From contig NC_084774.1 of assembly GCF_028858725.1 (NCBI RefSeq), positions 10,390,001-10,454,000 on the forward strand: 64,000 nt of DNA, in the 5' to 3' direction. The notes below the pieces were generated by a model. That model searched no databases. It had not been told where the DNA came from and was given only the letters and a program-made list of their open reading frames with translations. The position numbers and the translations under genes are program-made. The DNA is from Colius striatus. Lineage: Eukaryota > Chordata > Aves > Coliiformes > Coliidae. Shown here piece after piece: positions 1-10,210 of the stretch; the first letter of the stretch is position 1; each line of letters opens with the position of its first letter.

Positions 1-519
1 AGCTTAATTGTGAAGACTGCATGAGAATATGGGGTGGGAAAACTGGAGGTGCTGAACTGAAAATACAGACAGACCTTTTTTCAATAGGAAAAAAAAAGCT
101 GTGTTCCCTGCAAAAGGGAAGTATGTTCTTCTTGTGGTTAGTGATTGCAGCTATAAACCCTTCCAAATGGCTGTCTGGCACTGCTGGGATTGAACTCTTC
201 ATTAATGGCCAAATAACACTCCTGGTGCAGCAGCTATGGACTATGCATGAGCTCAGCATGTATCACTTTCCTAAAATGAAGTCTGCCTTACACCCACGAT
301 TTCTTTCACCAGGTTAATGTGTGAGCTTGTGGGTTTGCTTGGTTTTTAATTCCAATTACTGAACCAGTGCTAAAAACAACCTCCATCAGAAAAAATATGC
401 TGGTGTAGAAGGGCTCTTCACTGCTTCCAGGTGAAAACCACCCAACTATGTTGGTGAAGTGTCTGTTAGATCTCTGCTGGCAGCTGATCCACAGGAACTG
501 TCAAGGCAGTGATCAGATA
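1..519. other. Non-coding DNA left of the first repeat (SLC17A9 intron 2)
   Basis: No conserved coding segment, RNA gene or repeat is recognisable. SLC17A9 exon 2 ends at 875 on the minus strand and its next exon is not visible, so this stretch is most simply part of SLC17A9 intron 2. Exon 3 should lie beyond the left edge. Confidence 0.5.
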
Positions 520-786
520 ATTACAGAATCTTTTAGGTTGGAAAAGAGCTTTAAGGTCAAGGAGTCCAGCCCTTAACCCAGCACTGCCAAACCCACCACT
601 AACCCATGGCCCTCAGTGCCACAGCTACGTGGCTTTGGAATCCCTCCAGGGATGGGGACTCCACCACAGCCCTGGGCAGCCTCTTCCAATGCTTTACAAC
701 GCTTTCATCAAAGAAATTGTTCCTCATCTCCAATCTAAACCTGCCCTGGCACAACTCAAGGCCATTTCCTCTTGTCTATCATCACT
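520..786 (-). repeat. CR1 LINE 3'-end fragment
   Basis: Read on the plus strand this is the reverse complement of a typical avian CR1 3' end. It opens with the 'acagaatc...ggttggaaaagagct' block and runs through the 'gagtccagccc' and 'cctgggcagcc' blocks to a 'cctcttgtc' block. The copy is diverged and 5'-truncated, as CR1 copies usually are. The short reading frames inside it are chance remains, not genes. Confidence 0.85.
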
Positions 787-874
787 GTCAAGACTGGAAC
801 TGACTGTTCCAAACCGAGTTAAGTGTCATTAAAAAAGCCCAAGCAAAGGAAACCGTGAGAATAATCTCCAGTAC

Positions 875-1072
875 TGATCACTGATATGTCCTCCAATAAT
901 CTGTGTCAAGCAGTAGCCCCAGAAGAAGCTGCTGAGCACGATGCCAGACTGCTTCTTGTCCCAGTCGAAGCGGGTGCTGAGGGCGACGGCGCAGATGGGC
1001 ACAGTGACACGGGCACAGTACAGCAGACACGTCCCCAGCAGCAGCATCACCGTCCACACACGGGACTCGGGC
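875..1072 (-). CDS. SLC17A9: SLC17A9 coding exon 2 (vesicular nucleotide transporter, partial)
   Basis: SLC17A9 (VNUT) is a major-facilitator-family anion/nucleotide transporter that moves ATP into secretory vesicles and lysosomes. This exon encodes the first transmembrane helix and the start of the next segment. The peptide reads PESRVWTVMLLLGTCLLYCA, then ends SSFFWGYCLTQIIGGHISD, which closely matches the human protein. The minus-strand acceptor is TCCTTGCAG, with exon start 1072. The donor is ATCA|GTAC, with exon end 875. The exon is 198 bases and starts on the third base of a codon (AG|G, Arg), which fits the phase-2 end of exon 1 at 9612. The stretch from 874 down to 829 is open but intronic. 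I am confident of the gene; the donor is a non-consensus GTACTG, so the exact 3' edge is less certain. Confidence 0.9.
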
Positions 1073-2440
1073 CTGCAAGGATGGAGAGGTAAAGGGCAGA
1101 TGGAATGCTCTGCCTGGCACATCCATGCACAGCAAGGACTTGCTGGTCAGTCTGTCTTGGTAGAACAAAGGTCAGTGCAATCCCCTTGGAGCAGAGTGGT
1201 TCTGACATGGGTCAAATGCAGCTGGTGCCTTTATGAACGATGCTAACTTACATCCCAAACGTTATTTGACCCCAGCAGCAAAATAATCCCTGTCTGTAGG
1301 TGTTGCAAGGTGGGACAGGCTGCTCAGACACTGCTGACTGCAAATGGAAGAAAAAGTAGGAGAGAAACCTGTTTTGTTTGCTTTTTTTCCCCAAACAAGT
1401 CTTTAGAAACTGTTCCTTACAAGGTAAGGATAACAAAGGAAAGGTCAGTGCACACAGTTGGAAGTATTTGCATGGTACACACAGTCTTGGTAGCAAATAT
1501 TTGTTATTTGGCATTCCTACCTCTTCCCCAAAACAGGTGGAGGGGGGAGTGTTACCTTTCCTAAATAGGAGGCAGCTGAAGGAATTTTTCAGTGAGTGAC
1601 AAGACAGAGCCTGGAGAAAGGAGCAGGATATTCCAGCCTGACCTGAGAAGTTTAAGGTAACATAAGTAATAATATGTTAACAGAATATGGTTTTTGGTCC
1701 ATGAGTGCTCAGCCCCAAGAGAAGTGCTCCTGCAGGAGACATGTGCTGGATATAAGCAGGAAGGCAATCTTCTCCTGCTCCAAGCCAGTGATGTGCTTCT
1801 GAAGCAGAGACCCACATTTAGCTGCAAACTTCAGGCCCCAGCTGTATGTGAACTCCCTGCACCCCCTTAACCTCAGCCTGGAGCCCCCTTTGCCTGTGAA
1901 CTAGAGTTAAAAGCTTAGAGGGAACACCCACTATTTGTAGTATTTGTACTTGGTTGATTTTGAGCCCAGAGGCACAAAGCAGTGAGCAAACAGACTCTGC
2001 TCCAGAGATGTCCAGGGAATTTACAGTACTGGGGCATTCACCTCTGTGCTTTCCACCCTACTAAACACATCAGCCTGCTGCATGGGAAACAACCTGGGTC
2101 ACTTGTCAATATTGAGCTGAGCATTCATTTCTCTGTACTACAATTATGATAAATACAGGTTAATCTCACACAGCACAAACCCATTTATAAACATGTCAAA
2201 CAGCCCTTCATGGAAGGAGGCAAAGGAACAATGCAAAGTAAACCAGCCTGGGCAGCTGTGCCCACTGGAGGGGAATTGATTGCTGTTTCCCAACAAGGCA
2301 GATAAGCAGCTCAGCACCTACCTCTGGCAGCAGGCACTGGAAGGGTTGCAGTAGAGGCTTTGGAGGCTGGAACCATCTTTACTGTGCACACATACAAATG
2401 GCTAAAATAACACAGGAACTAGCAAACCTGACCTGTCTTT

Positions 2441-2494
2441 GCTGGACAAATAGGTTGACCTGCTGGACAAATAGGTTGACCCAAAGGTTGACCT
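2441..2494. repeat. Short tandem duplication, 21-bp unit
   Basis: The unit gctggacaaataggttgacc plus one base occurs twice back to back (2441-2461 and 2462-2482). A third partial copy follows (aaaggttgacct). It lies in SLC17A9 intron 1 and looks like a local replication-slippage duplication. Confidence 0.85.
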
Positions 2495-2801
2495 GCCTCA
2501 GCTGTTTGAAGTGGCTGATAAATGCTCTCAGAGCCCTTCCTGGTCTTATGCCAAGGGGCAGACAGGCACCCATCATATCTTCATCTGCTGCAAAACCAGA
2601 GGTGGTCTGGTTTTTCACTCACTCTCTCCCTCCAGCTCTGGCAGCAGTGGCTCCACTGCCTTCAGCTTCACAGCAAAGCACAGAGAAGCCAAAAGCTCTG
2701 GGATGCTGCATGTCTGGGTCAGACCAACCCCAGCAGGACCATATGGGCAGGAGTTTTGGGTATAAATCCCCCATCAGAGTCAGAGGACGTGTGGGGGGTA
2801 A

Positions 2802-2927
2802 ACAGAATCACACAATCACACAGTCACAGAATCTCAAGTGCTGGAAGGGACCTCAAAAGCTCATCCAGTCCAACTCCCCTGCCAGAGCAGGACCAGCTAG
2901 AGTAGCTCACACAGGAACTCATCCATA
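2802..2927 (-). repeat. CR1 LINE 3'-end fragment
   Basis: The plus strand shows 'cacagaatctcaagtgctgg' followed by 'aagggacctcaaaagctcat' and 'ccagtccaactcccctgcca', the standard reverse complement of a CR1 3' terminus. It is preceded by a short cacaatcacacagtcaca stretch derived from the CR1 terminal repeat. It lies inside SLC17A9 intron 1. Confidence 0.85.
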
Positions 2928-5900
2928 GCGATGGAAAATGTTAAGGAGAGCCGTCAGAGGGGTGTCCCTTGGCAACCTGAGATCAGACACTTGCAGGTAC
3001 AAGCAACTGGCCTGCACCTGCCTAACCAGTGCTTCTGCACCCACAGAAATGGGCTGTTGCCAGTCCAGGGCCATAATCTCTCCTGTGATCTACAGAGGCA
3101 AGGCAATGATTAATTTGAGCTATTCAATCTGCAACAATCGAGGTGACCAAGTGAAACAGCAGCCTGTGATGTGTGTGGGTATTTCCTGTTATTTAATCAC
3201 TGAGAGAGTTTTCTAAACTGTGCCTTGACCCTAAAGCAATGGGGGACCTTCCTGAGCTTTCCCACTGCCTGGAGCAGGGCTGAGCTCTGTCTCTGCTCCC
3301 AGCAGTCATTTTGATGAGTGCAGCAGCATTTTAATGGGGTATTAGATGGACAATTCTTCCTTGTCCCTACAGCCTGAATGGCTGTGCAGGGTGTGAGATG
3401 GAGAGAAGACCTGTGCAGCTCAACTAGCCTTCACTCTGCTTCTCTTTGTAATATTGCCAAGGTCTTCTCCCTCCAGTGGTGTTTGCAAAGCCCATGGGTG
3501 TCCAAGGAAGGCACAAGCAGCAGGAGCATGGGTTGGTGCTGATGGATTGAACCCTAAAAAGCAATGAGCAGGCTGCACACCATCTTTGGCTTCAGGGCAG
3601 AGGAGCAAGAGGGCATGATGTGAGCTCCCAGCCTTTTTTCCTCAATGTGGGAACAATCCCACAGGCCCCTAGCCCCTGTGGTAGGACATGCAGGGGGATT
3701 TGGGGGTGGTGCAGCAGCCAGGCCAGCAGCACTGGGCTATCCAGGTAACAAGTCCAACCTGCCATGTGGCTCCCCTGCAAGAGCAAGACATTGGTCAAAG
3801 CATAGCTCAGACAGAGCAGTGGTAAAGGGATTGCCAAGCAGGGATGTTCTCCCAACAAGCTTCTGCCCCAGGTGATGTTTTGACAAAACTCCAGTGAATA
3901 TTTTTTCTCTTTCATTCTGTTTCAAAAGCCCTAAATGAATGTCTGGGTGTACAACACACTTTCAACACTCTCTCTGATTACCACTCCATTCTATACATTT
4001 ATATTCTTTTCCTAGATGTTGAAGTGCATTGGTAAAGACTTGTGCTCAAAACAAGTGGGGAGCATAAAGATGGCTTCAGACTACCACCTGCTCCACAGCC
4101 AGTAGGAAAATGCACTCAGATAATAGGAGAGTCAACTGTAATCACTAGCTGCCCACACCCACCTGAAAGCATGGCAAGAATTATTTCTCTGCAAGGACAC
4201 TGACACTGCTTGCATCAGAGCAAAGAGCTTTGTAAATGCATTTTCTCCTAATTATAGTTATCTCAGAGGCTACTGATGAGTCAATGTTCTGCTCAGCTCA
4301 AAACAACAACAGCAAAGGTTACAGAAGAAACCTCCAGGAGCACAAAGAGGGGAAAATGAAACTCCCCCTTAGAAACTAGGGGAAAATGACACATTGAACA
4401 ATGGTTTTTGTAGATAACATCAGTCATCTGAGAGGCAGAGCTTTACCAGCATTAAAATTTAAACCTAATGGCTTCCCTGATGAGAGGGGTGAGACAATCT
4501 GTGCTGGTGACAGTACAGCCCACCTACACCTGGAGGAATCACAGCGCCAGGAGCCATCGGTGCCATCAGCCACACGGACAGAGCATCTCCCCACAGCCCT
4601 GTGCCAGTCCCTGGCTACACAGGGCAGAAACCTCCAGGAGAGGGGGCAGCCACCTTCAAACCATCGGCAGTTGAATCATCAGAGCTTGTCTGAGGCCACC
4701 TAATTGACTTCCCTGGGTGTGGGTGGCCCCTCGCTGCCAGCCTGTGCCTGTCAGGCCTTTCTGCTTATGACAAACAGGCACTGCAGGTGCATCCCCTTCT
4801 GCAGGTCACCAGGATCCTCTTCACCAAGCAAAGCAGCCATGCAGTTAGAAAACACTTCCTATTTCAGAAACCTCCAACCACCACCCAGACAGACTATAAT
4901 TAGCTCAAGCCCTAATGACTCTTCCTGGGTGGCTTTTCTCTACAGCCGCAGCCCTGTATTTGAGCAGCCCTGCCTGATGTCCCTGGTTCTCCCCCTCCAA
5001 ACACAGCCCTGAGCATCAAGTGGTCACAGCTTTGCTTCTAAGCATCCAGTAATTCCCCTGGGACCCAGCTCCCACCAACCAAACAGGTAGACATGGTGGT
5101 TAAGGTGAACCAAGGATGCCTGAGAGCCCCAAAGGGGTAAAACCAAGCCGAGCTGTCTCGTGGTTGGAAGGAGAGCCAGCAGCATAGGGTACCTTTATTT
5201 GCAGTGTGTTTTCCTGCTGGAGGAATTTCTCTGCTAGATGCCACAGAGCAAATATTTATTCAACTTTATTTCTCTTGACTTGCCTGCCTCCTTGCCCTCA
5301 GACTGCAGGTCTGTCTGTTTGCAGGCACTGCAGGTCACTGTTGAAATGGACTTGCTGGACTTTGGGCTATGAAGTAGATTGTAGTTCAGTACCCCTTTGA
5401 AGGCAGGAGTCTGGACTATCAGGTCTTTTCAGGGGATAGGAGAGTTGTGTCAGACAGCAAGACTACAAACAGTCTGTCCCAGCAACAGCTCTTGGCCAGA
5501 AGCCATCTCTGAGTTTTGTGGGTGTTTTCCATAACTGGAATTGGAAGTGGGAGAAGGGCTGAGCGCTGCAGCTCCTGATCTGCATCAGAGCTGTGCCATG
5601 GCCAAGGTGAGCACAGGTACTGGCAGCAAGGCACACTGTCCACCCCCTGGGCATCTCTACCTCAGTTCTCTCCCGTGAAAAGGGCCTAAAAATAAGTTCT
5701 GTGGGAGATGCAAGGAGGCTGCATCACTTGGAGCCACCTCCAGTGCCTCCAGACCGCTTGCTCATCTCAGCTACCAGCAGCAAACACCCTCCTGCCCCTG
5801 CAAGAACCCCAGAGAAGGATGGGGATGAGCATCTGGGGTGGCACCAAGCTGCCAGCCACACTGGAGGGCCACCAGCTCCACACCAAGGGCACCCAGCAGC

Positions 5901-8177
5901 CCAAGCATGGGGCCATCTCTGAGAGCTGATCCCCCAGGGAACATCCTTATCACAAGTAGCCAGTGCCTGTGGTCCTCCCTGCACCTGGTCAGCCACCACA
6001 CCAGCCTGGGGACATTTCCCATACCCAGCCCCATGGGAGCATCCTCCCTCAGAAAACTCTTTTCTAGCTTTAACTTACAGTAATCTCCAACACAACCACA
6101 GCCTGAGTGACGTGGCATAAACACAGCAGTCGTACAAACACTTCTGTGCAAGGAGATAATAGCCAGGTAGTTATTTTAAACCCAGTTTGACAGTCCTCTC
6201 ACTTCTCTCTCTTTGTTTCTCTCAACAACAATTTCTCCTTCCCTGGAAAAGCTAACATGCTTGTCAAGAGAGAGCTTCAGGGTTTTTTCCCCCTCCTCGA
6301 GGCAGACTGGCTCCAAGCTAATGATTTGTTGCTGTCAAAAGCAGCTTTGGGGTTTGGAGGAAGGGTTTTTTTTTTCCCCAGTCTACCAGTTAACAGCCAA
6401 GGAGAGCAGCACAGAGGACACAGGGCTTTTTTTCCTGGGAAAGCTGCTGGTTTCCTGCCTGCCTCCTGTGCACAAACTCCTTCTCCAGAGCCGCAGATGG
6501 CAACAAAGTGGTGTTCAGCAAACGCAGCTCTGAGTCGATTCCCTCTCTTCATTTCTTGCTCTCGGCAAAAGCAAAGATGAAATCAGATTTCAGCAGCCCA
6601 TATGAGCTGGAAATAGTTGTTAAGTCCAGGTTGAGGCGGTGGGAAAACGTACTAATGAAGCACACACACACTTTGCACACTGATCTAAGGGCACACACGG
6701 ATCAGACAGCACCGAAAGCGTGTCCTGCTGACATCTTCCACTTGAAAAGAGTTCTCAGCAAGAGCATAGTTAAAAGCAGGGTGAGGAACTTGGACAATAT
6801 AAAAGAACTCTAACCACACACACACAAAATGACTGAGACTGAAGCTGTAACATTGTGTTGACAAAAGATCAGGGCACAGAACTCAGAAAAACAACGTGAC
6901 CGTTGGCTCCAGGCAAACAGCACAGTCAGGCGACTGGAGAGCAGCTCGTGGCCGGTGCTACAACTCCTTTTGTCTCTGGAGTTTAAAGAAACTGCCATAA
7001 TAATTCCTTGTGTTCAGCTGTAGCCAGAGGCTGGGAGATGCAGAGTGGTTTCAGGAGCCATTTGTTTCCCATCACACACTGACTTTGCCATGTTGCATTC
7101 CTCTCCTGGAGGCACCATCCACAGCGTGATCCCCGTGTCTGCTCTGGGACCTGCCCGTGGCTTTGTGTGCAACCTGCAGCAATCGAGTTCTCTTCGCAGT
7201 ACTTCAGTCTTCCCCCAGTTAAACTAGAAATGCTAAAACACATCTAGTGCCTGAGAAGTCCTGCTTTGGCATGTTAAGATCTCCCTCCATTAAGAAGTGC
7301 TGCCTAAATGTCCAGATGCGCTGCATAAACGTGAGGAGGTTTTCAAGCTTCAAACAGAAGTCCCCAGATGTTGTTTGTGGGAGAAGATGAGGAGATATGT
7401 GATAACTGAGCCACTGGAAACCTGCAGAAGAGTTTGGGAAAAGGAACTGGAAAGGCAGGATAAAACAGGGCAAGAACATGGAAGAGGAAGGAAAAGCCAG
7501 CTGAAAAAAGGGAGGACAAAAGAAGAAGCAGCATGAACAAAGATGGGAAAATAAACCTGCCAAGGTAACTATTTATCTCTCTTTGCATTGAGTGTGCAGA
7601 CAGATCCTGGAAGGCTGCCTGACATGTCTTTTGTTGGAACATGGAAGGAGAACCCATGTCACTTCCCCCACTTGCTAAAACCTTGCCTCCATGGCAATAA
7701 CTCCTCACTTGGAAAAGGTGAGAGCTATTGATTTGCAAATGCTGATTGAAAACCATCCAGCAAATTGACTTTGGTAAACCAAAACACTTTGGTATTTTAT
7801 CCAACTTGACCAACCTGCTCCCATGATTTGGTGGATCACCCCTTTCTGCCACCCCTTCCACCTTCCCATTCCACCCTCCACCTGTCCTGTTTACACCATA
7901 AAGCCTCCACAAACAAGGGCTGCAAACACCTGCATCAGTCTCTGCTTCAGTGAATTACTGAGATACAGTTAACAACCTGCTGGCAGTTCTGGTTCTCCTG
8001 CTGCTCTTTCACATTAACTGGATCCTTTCAATTACTAGCAGCACTTCAGATGGTCAGAATCACTTCAGTAAGCAATAAACAAATCATCTCTTTTGTTTGG
8101 GAAGGGGTTATCAATGGTTTGCATTCTTCAAAGTGATTTGGGAAACTGGAAGGTTCCTGCTGGCCAAATGTATCTTA

Positions 8178-8281
8178 CCTTTGTGACCTGATCTAGGTGG
8201 GACCTGCTTCTGCAGAGGGGTTGGACTAGATGATCTCTAAAGGTCCCTTCCAGTCTCTACCATTCTCTGATTCTATGATCT
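8178..8281 (+). repeat. CR1 LINE 3'-end fragment
   Basis: Plus-strand CR1 tail: 'cagaggggttggactagatg', then 'atctctaaaggtcccttcca', ending in the terminal 'attctctgattctatgatc' block. It is short and 5'-truncated, and lies inside SLC17A9 intron 1. Confidence 0.85.
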
Positions 8282-9611
8282 TTGTTTCATGAGCAATTTC
8301 TTTTACTCCCATTTCACAGAATCTTAGGGAAAGGGCAGAAAGGTGCAGAGAGAAGGAATTTCCCTAACTGCTTTTGGAGGAAAAGAATCTTAAAATGTTA
8401 AGTGACCCTGGTGTCAAGAGTCTGCTTTTGAGACCTATCCCCTTCCTCTTGAGATGAGTGTGGGTTTGACCTCTGACTTCAGGGAAAGTCTCCCTTGGGA
8501 CAGTCGTTTAAGCTGGCTGTCAGCCTGCTGCCACTGCAGGAAGGGACTGATGATGAACCTCAACTTAGCCAGCGACTGATTGCTGCTGGAAGGGGTAACC
8601 CCTCCCTGTGGCCACAGGTTCTTGTGTATTAGCGTCAGTGTCACCAGTAGCTGTGGCCGCCCCTCTGTTCTCCCAGCAGTGTGAGCCCAGAGGCTTTAGT
8701 TCCTTTCCCTGGCAGTGTTAAGCCAAACCAAATCTCAAACACAACACGGTGAAGTCCAGGGACTCCCAGTTTGGAAAAGCCTCTGAGCATCACTTTCGGT
8801 TGCTTCATGGAACCTCTGAACTGTCACCTCACCCTGCCTCAGCTGGGAGAAGCAGCAGATCTGGAGGTCGAGGTGCTGGGTGACCTTCCTGGGGCAGCAC
8901 AGAGCAGCAGTGCTGCCCCAGGTATCCCAGCTCCATCATGGTCTCTGCCCCAAACACAAGACCACTCTGCATCTGCCTATGCCTCTACCATTACAAGTAC
9001 TCAGTTTGGTCTTTTAAAGTTAAACTACTTAACTTGAACAGTTTGCAATTGCAGACTTTATCTTAACTAATGACTGTCACCAATACCAACACGCCTGCTG
9101 GAACACTTCAACAACAACCTCGTAGTGTTTTCAACGGCATGTTTAAATAAGTGACTACAGGCCAGAAACCAGCTCAACAGAGTTGTTTGAGGGGGTTTTT
9201 TTGCCCGTTTCACAGTAACTCCGTGTCTTCCCCCTTTTCTCTGCCGACAGAGAGGCACCGGGAATTGCCCAGGGTGTGGGACCGGCCCCGGCACTCCCGG
9301 AGGGCAGCATCGGGCCGGGGAGAGGCAGGTCCGGGGGCGGGGGGTATCCCGGGCACCGAGCACCCCCTGAAACCGCCTCTCCGGGAAGGATTCAGGCTGC
9401 CGACCCCGCTCCATCCCGAAGCCGCATCTTTTCCAGGAGCTGCATCAGGAGGTGGCGGAGGGGGAAGGGGCAGGGGAGGCGGGGGGCTGCTGCCTTTGCC
9501 CGAAGCCGCGGGGCGTCCCGGGGCCGGGAGGGGATGCGGGGAGTGGGGTTTGGAGGTGTGCCTCGGACGAGCCCTGCGAAGCGGCTTTCGCGGGAATGTG
9601 TCCAGCCTTAC

Positions 9612-9649
9612 CTGGACCAGTACGGGTCCCCGCCGCCATCCCTCCTCAT
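9612..9649 (-). CDS. SLC17A9: SLC17A9 coding exon 1 (start codon)
   Basis: The minus strand reads ATG, then RRDGGGDPYWS, then AG, followed by the strong donor GTAAGG. The exon ends two bases into a codon, exactly the phase needed to join exon 2, giving ...DPYWSRPESRVWTVMLLLG. A hydrophilic N-terminal cytosolic tail of about a dozen residues before the first membrane helix is also what the human protein has, encoded by its own short first exon. The frame is open upstream to another ATG at 9934, which would add 95 low-complexity Arg/Pro/Gly-rich residues. I prefer the ATG at 9649 because it matches the family length, but the sequence alone does not exclude the longer form. Confidence 0.75.
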
Positions 9650-9729
9650 GCCGTCGTGCTGAGCGGCCCGCGGCCCGCGCTCGTTGCTGCAGAGCGGCGC
9701 ATTCGTGCCGCCGCCGCCCGCGGCCATGC

Positions 9730-9773
9730 GGGACGGGAGCGGGACGGGAGCGGGACGGGAGCGGGACGGGAGC
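9730..9773 (+). repeat. 11-bp G-rich minisatellite, four exact copies
   Basis: GGGACGGGAGC is repeated four times without a mismatch. The plus strand therefore has eight GGG runs with short spacers, enough for a G-quadruplex. It sits 80-125 bases upstream of the SLC17A9 ATG. The C-rich strand would be the RNA-like strand if it lies in the 5' UTR. Confidence 0.95.
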
Positions 9774-9830
9774 GGCGGCACCTTCCGCCTGCGCCGCTTC
9801 ACATCGCGGCCGCCGCCTCCCCCCCGCGGC

Positions 9831-9836
9831 CACGTG
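9831..9836. promoter_or_regulatory. CACGTG E-box in the SLC17A9 promoter
   Basis: A palindromic CACGTG in the context GGCCACGTGTCAG, about 180 bases upstream of the ATG. It matches the core bound by MYC/MAX, USF and TFEB/TFE3 factors. The TFEB 'CLEAR' consensus GTCACGTGAC is only partly met. Confidence 0.5.
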
Positions 9837-9989
9837 TCAGCGCCTCCCGCCGCCGTTCCGGGAACTCCCGCTGCGGACGCGGCCTCGAGCCCCGGACGCC
9901 GAGAGGAGCCGGCCGGCGAAGGTGTCCGGCCCACGCAGAGAAGGGGGGGGGAGATCGTTCTCTCCCTTCCTCACCCACAAACTTGGGGG

Positions 9990-10210
9990 TTTTCCTCTTT
10001 TTTTCCCTGCCTTTTTCTCTGTTATCCTTCCCCCTCCTCCCTCTTTTCCCTCCCCATCTTCCTTTCCCTTTTTTCCCCTTTCCTTTTTGCTCCCCACTTT
10101 GCCCATTTGTTTTCCTCTTTTCCTTTTTTCCATCTTTTCCTTATTCCCCCTTTTTTTTCCTCCTTTCCCCCATTTTTTCCCCTCCATTTTTTTTCTTCTT
10201 CCTTCTCCAG
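9990..10210 (+). repeat. About 220-bp pyrimidine tract
   Basis: Almost every base between 9990 and 10210 is C or T on the plus strand, in irregular runs of tttt and cccc with only a handful of purine interruptions. It begins immediately beyond the CpG island, upstream of SLC17A9 in its direction of transcription. The apparent Phe/Pro/Leu-rich reading frames through it are composition artefacts. Confidence 0.9.

Larger units (their letters stand above)
1073..9611 (-). other. SLC17A9: SLC17A9 intron 1
   Basis: This 8.5 kb intron joins the 38-base coding exon at 9612-9649 to exon 2. The donor is CCAG|GTAAGG (GT at 9611-9610) and the acceptor is TTGCAG (1073-1078). Apart from a 21-bp tandem duplication near 2441 and two CR1 fragments (about 2802-2927 and 8178-8281) I see no conserved exon, structured RNA or other element. 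Many short open frames occur on both strands, but none has splice sites, codon bias or recognisable homology. Confidence 0.8.
9230..9960 (-). promoter_or_regulatory. SLC17A9: CpG-island promoter of SLC17A9
   Basis: This is a sharply bounded GC- and CpG-rich block of about 0.7 kb between AT-richer flanks, containing the first coding exon of SLC17A9. It has GC boxes (for example gggggcgggggg near 9333-9345), no clear TATA box, and an E-box at 9831-9836. The transcription start cannot be fixed from sequence. It should lie above 9649 on the minus strand, so the 11-bp G-rich repeat at 9730-9773 may fall in the 5' UTR. Confidence 0.8.

Noticed and set aside
606-832. Two 65-67 residue frames near the left end
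   Set aside because: They lie inside the CR1 fragment at 520-786 and are remnants of repeat sequence.
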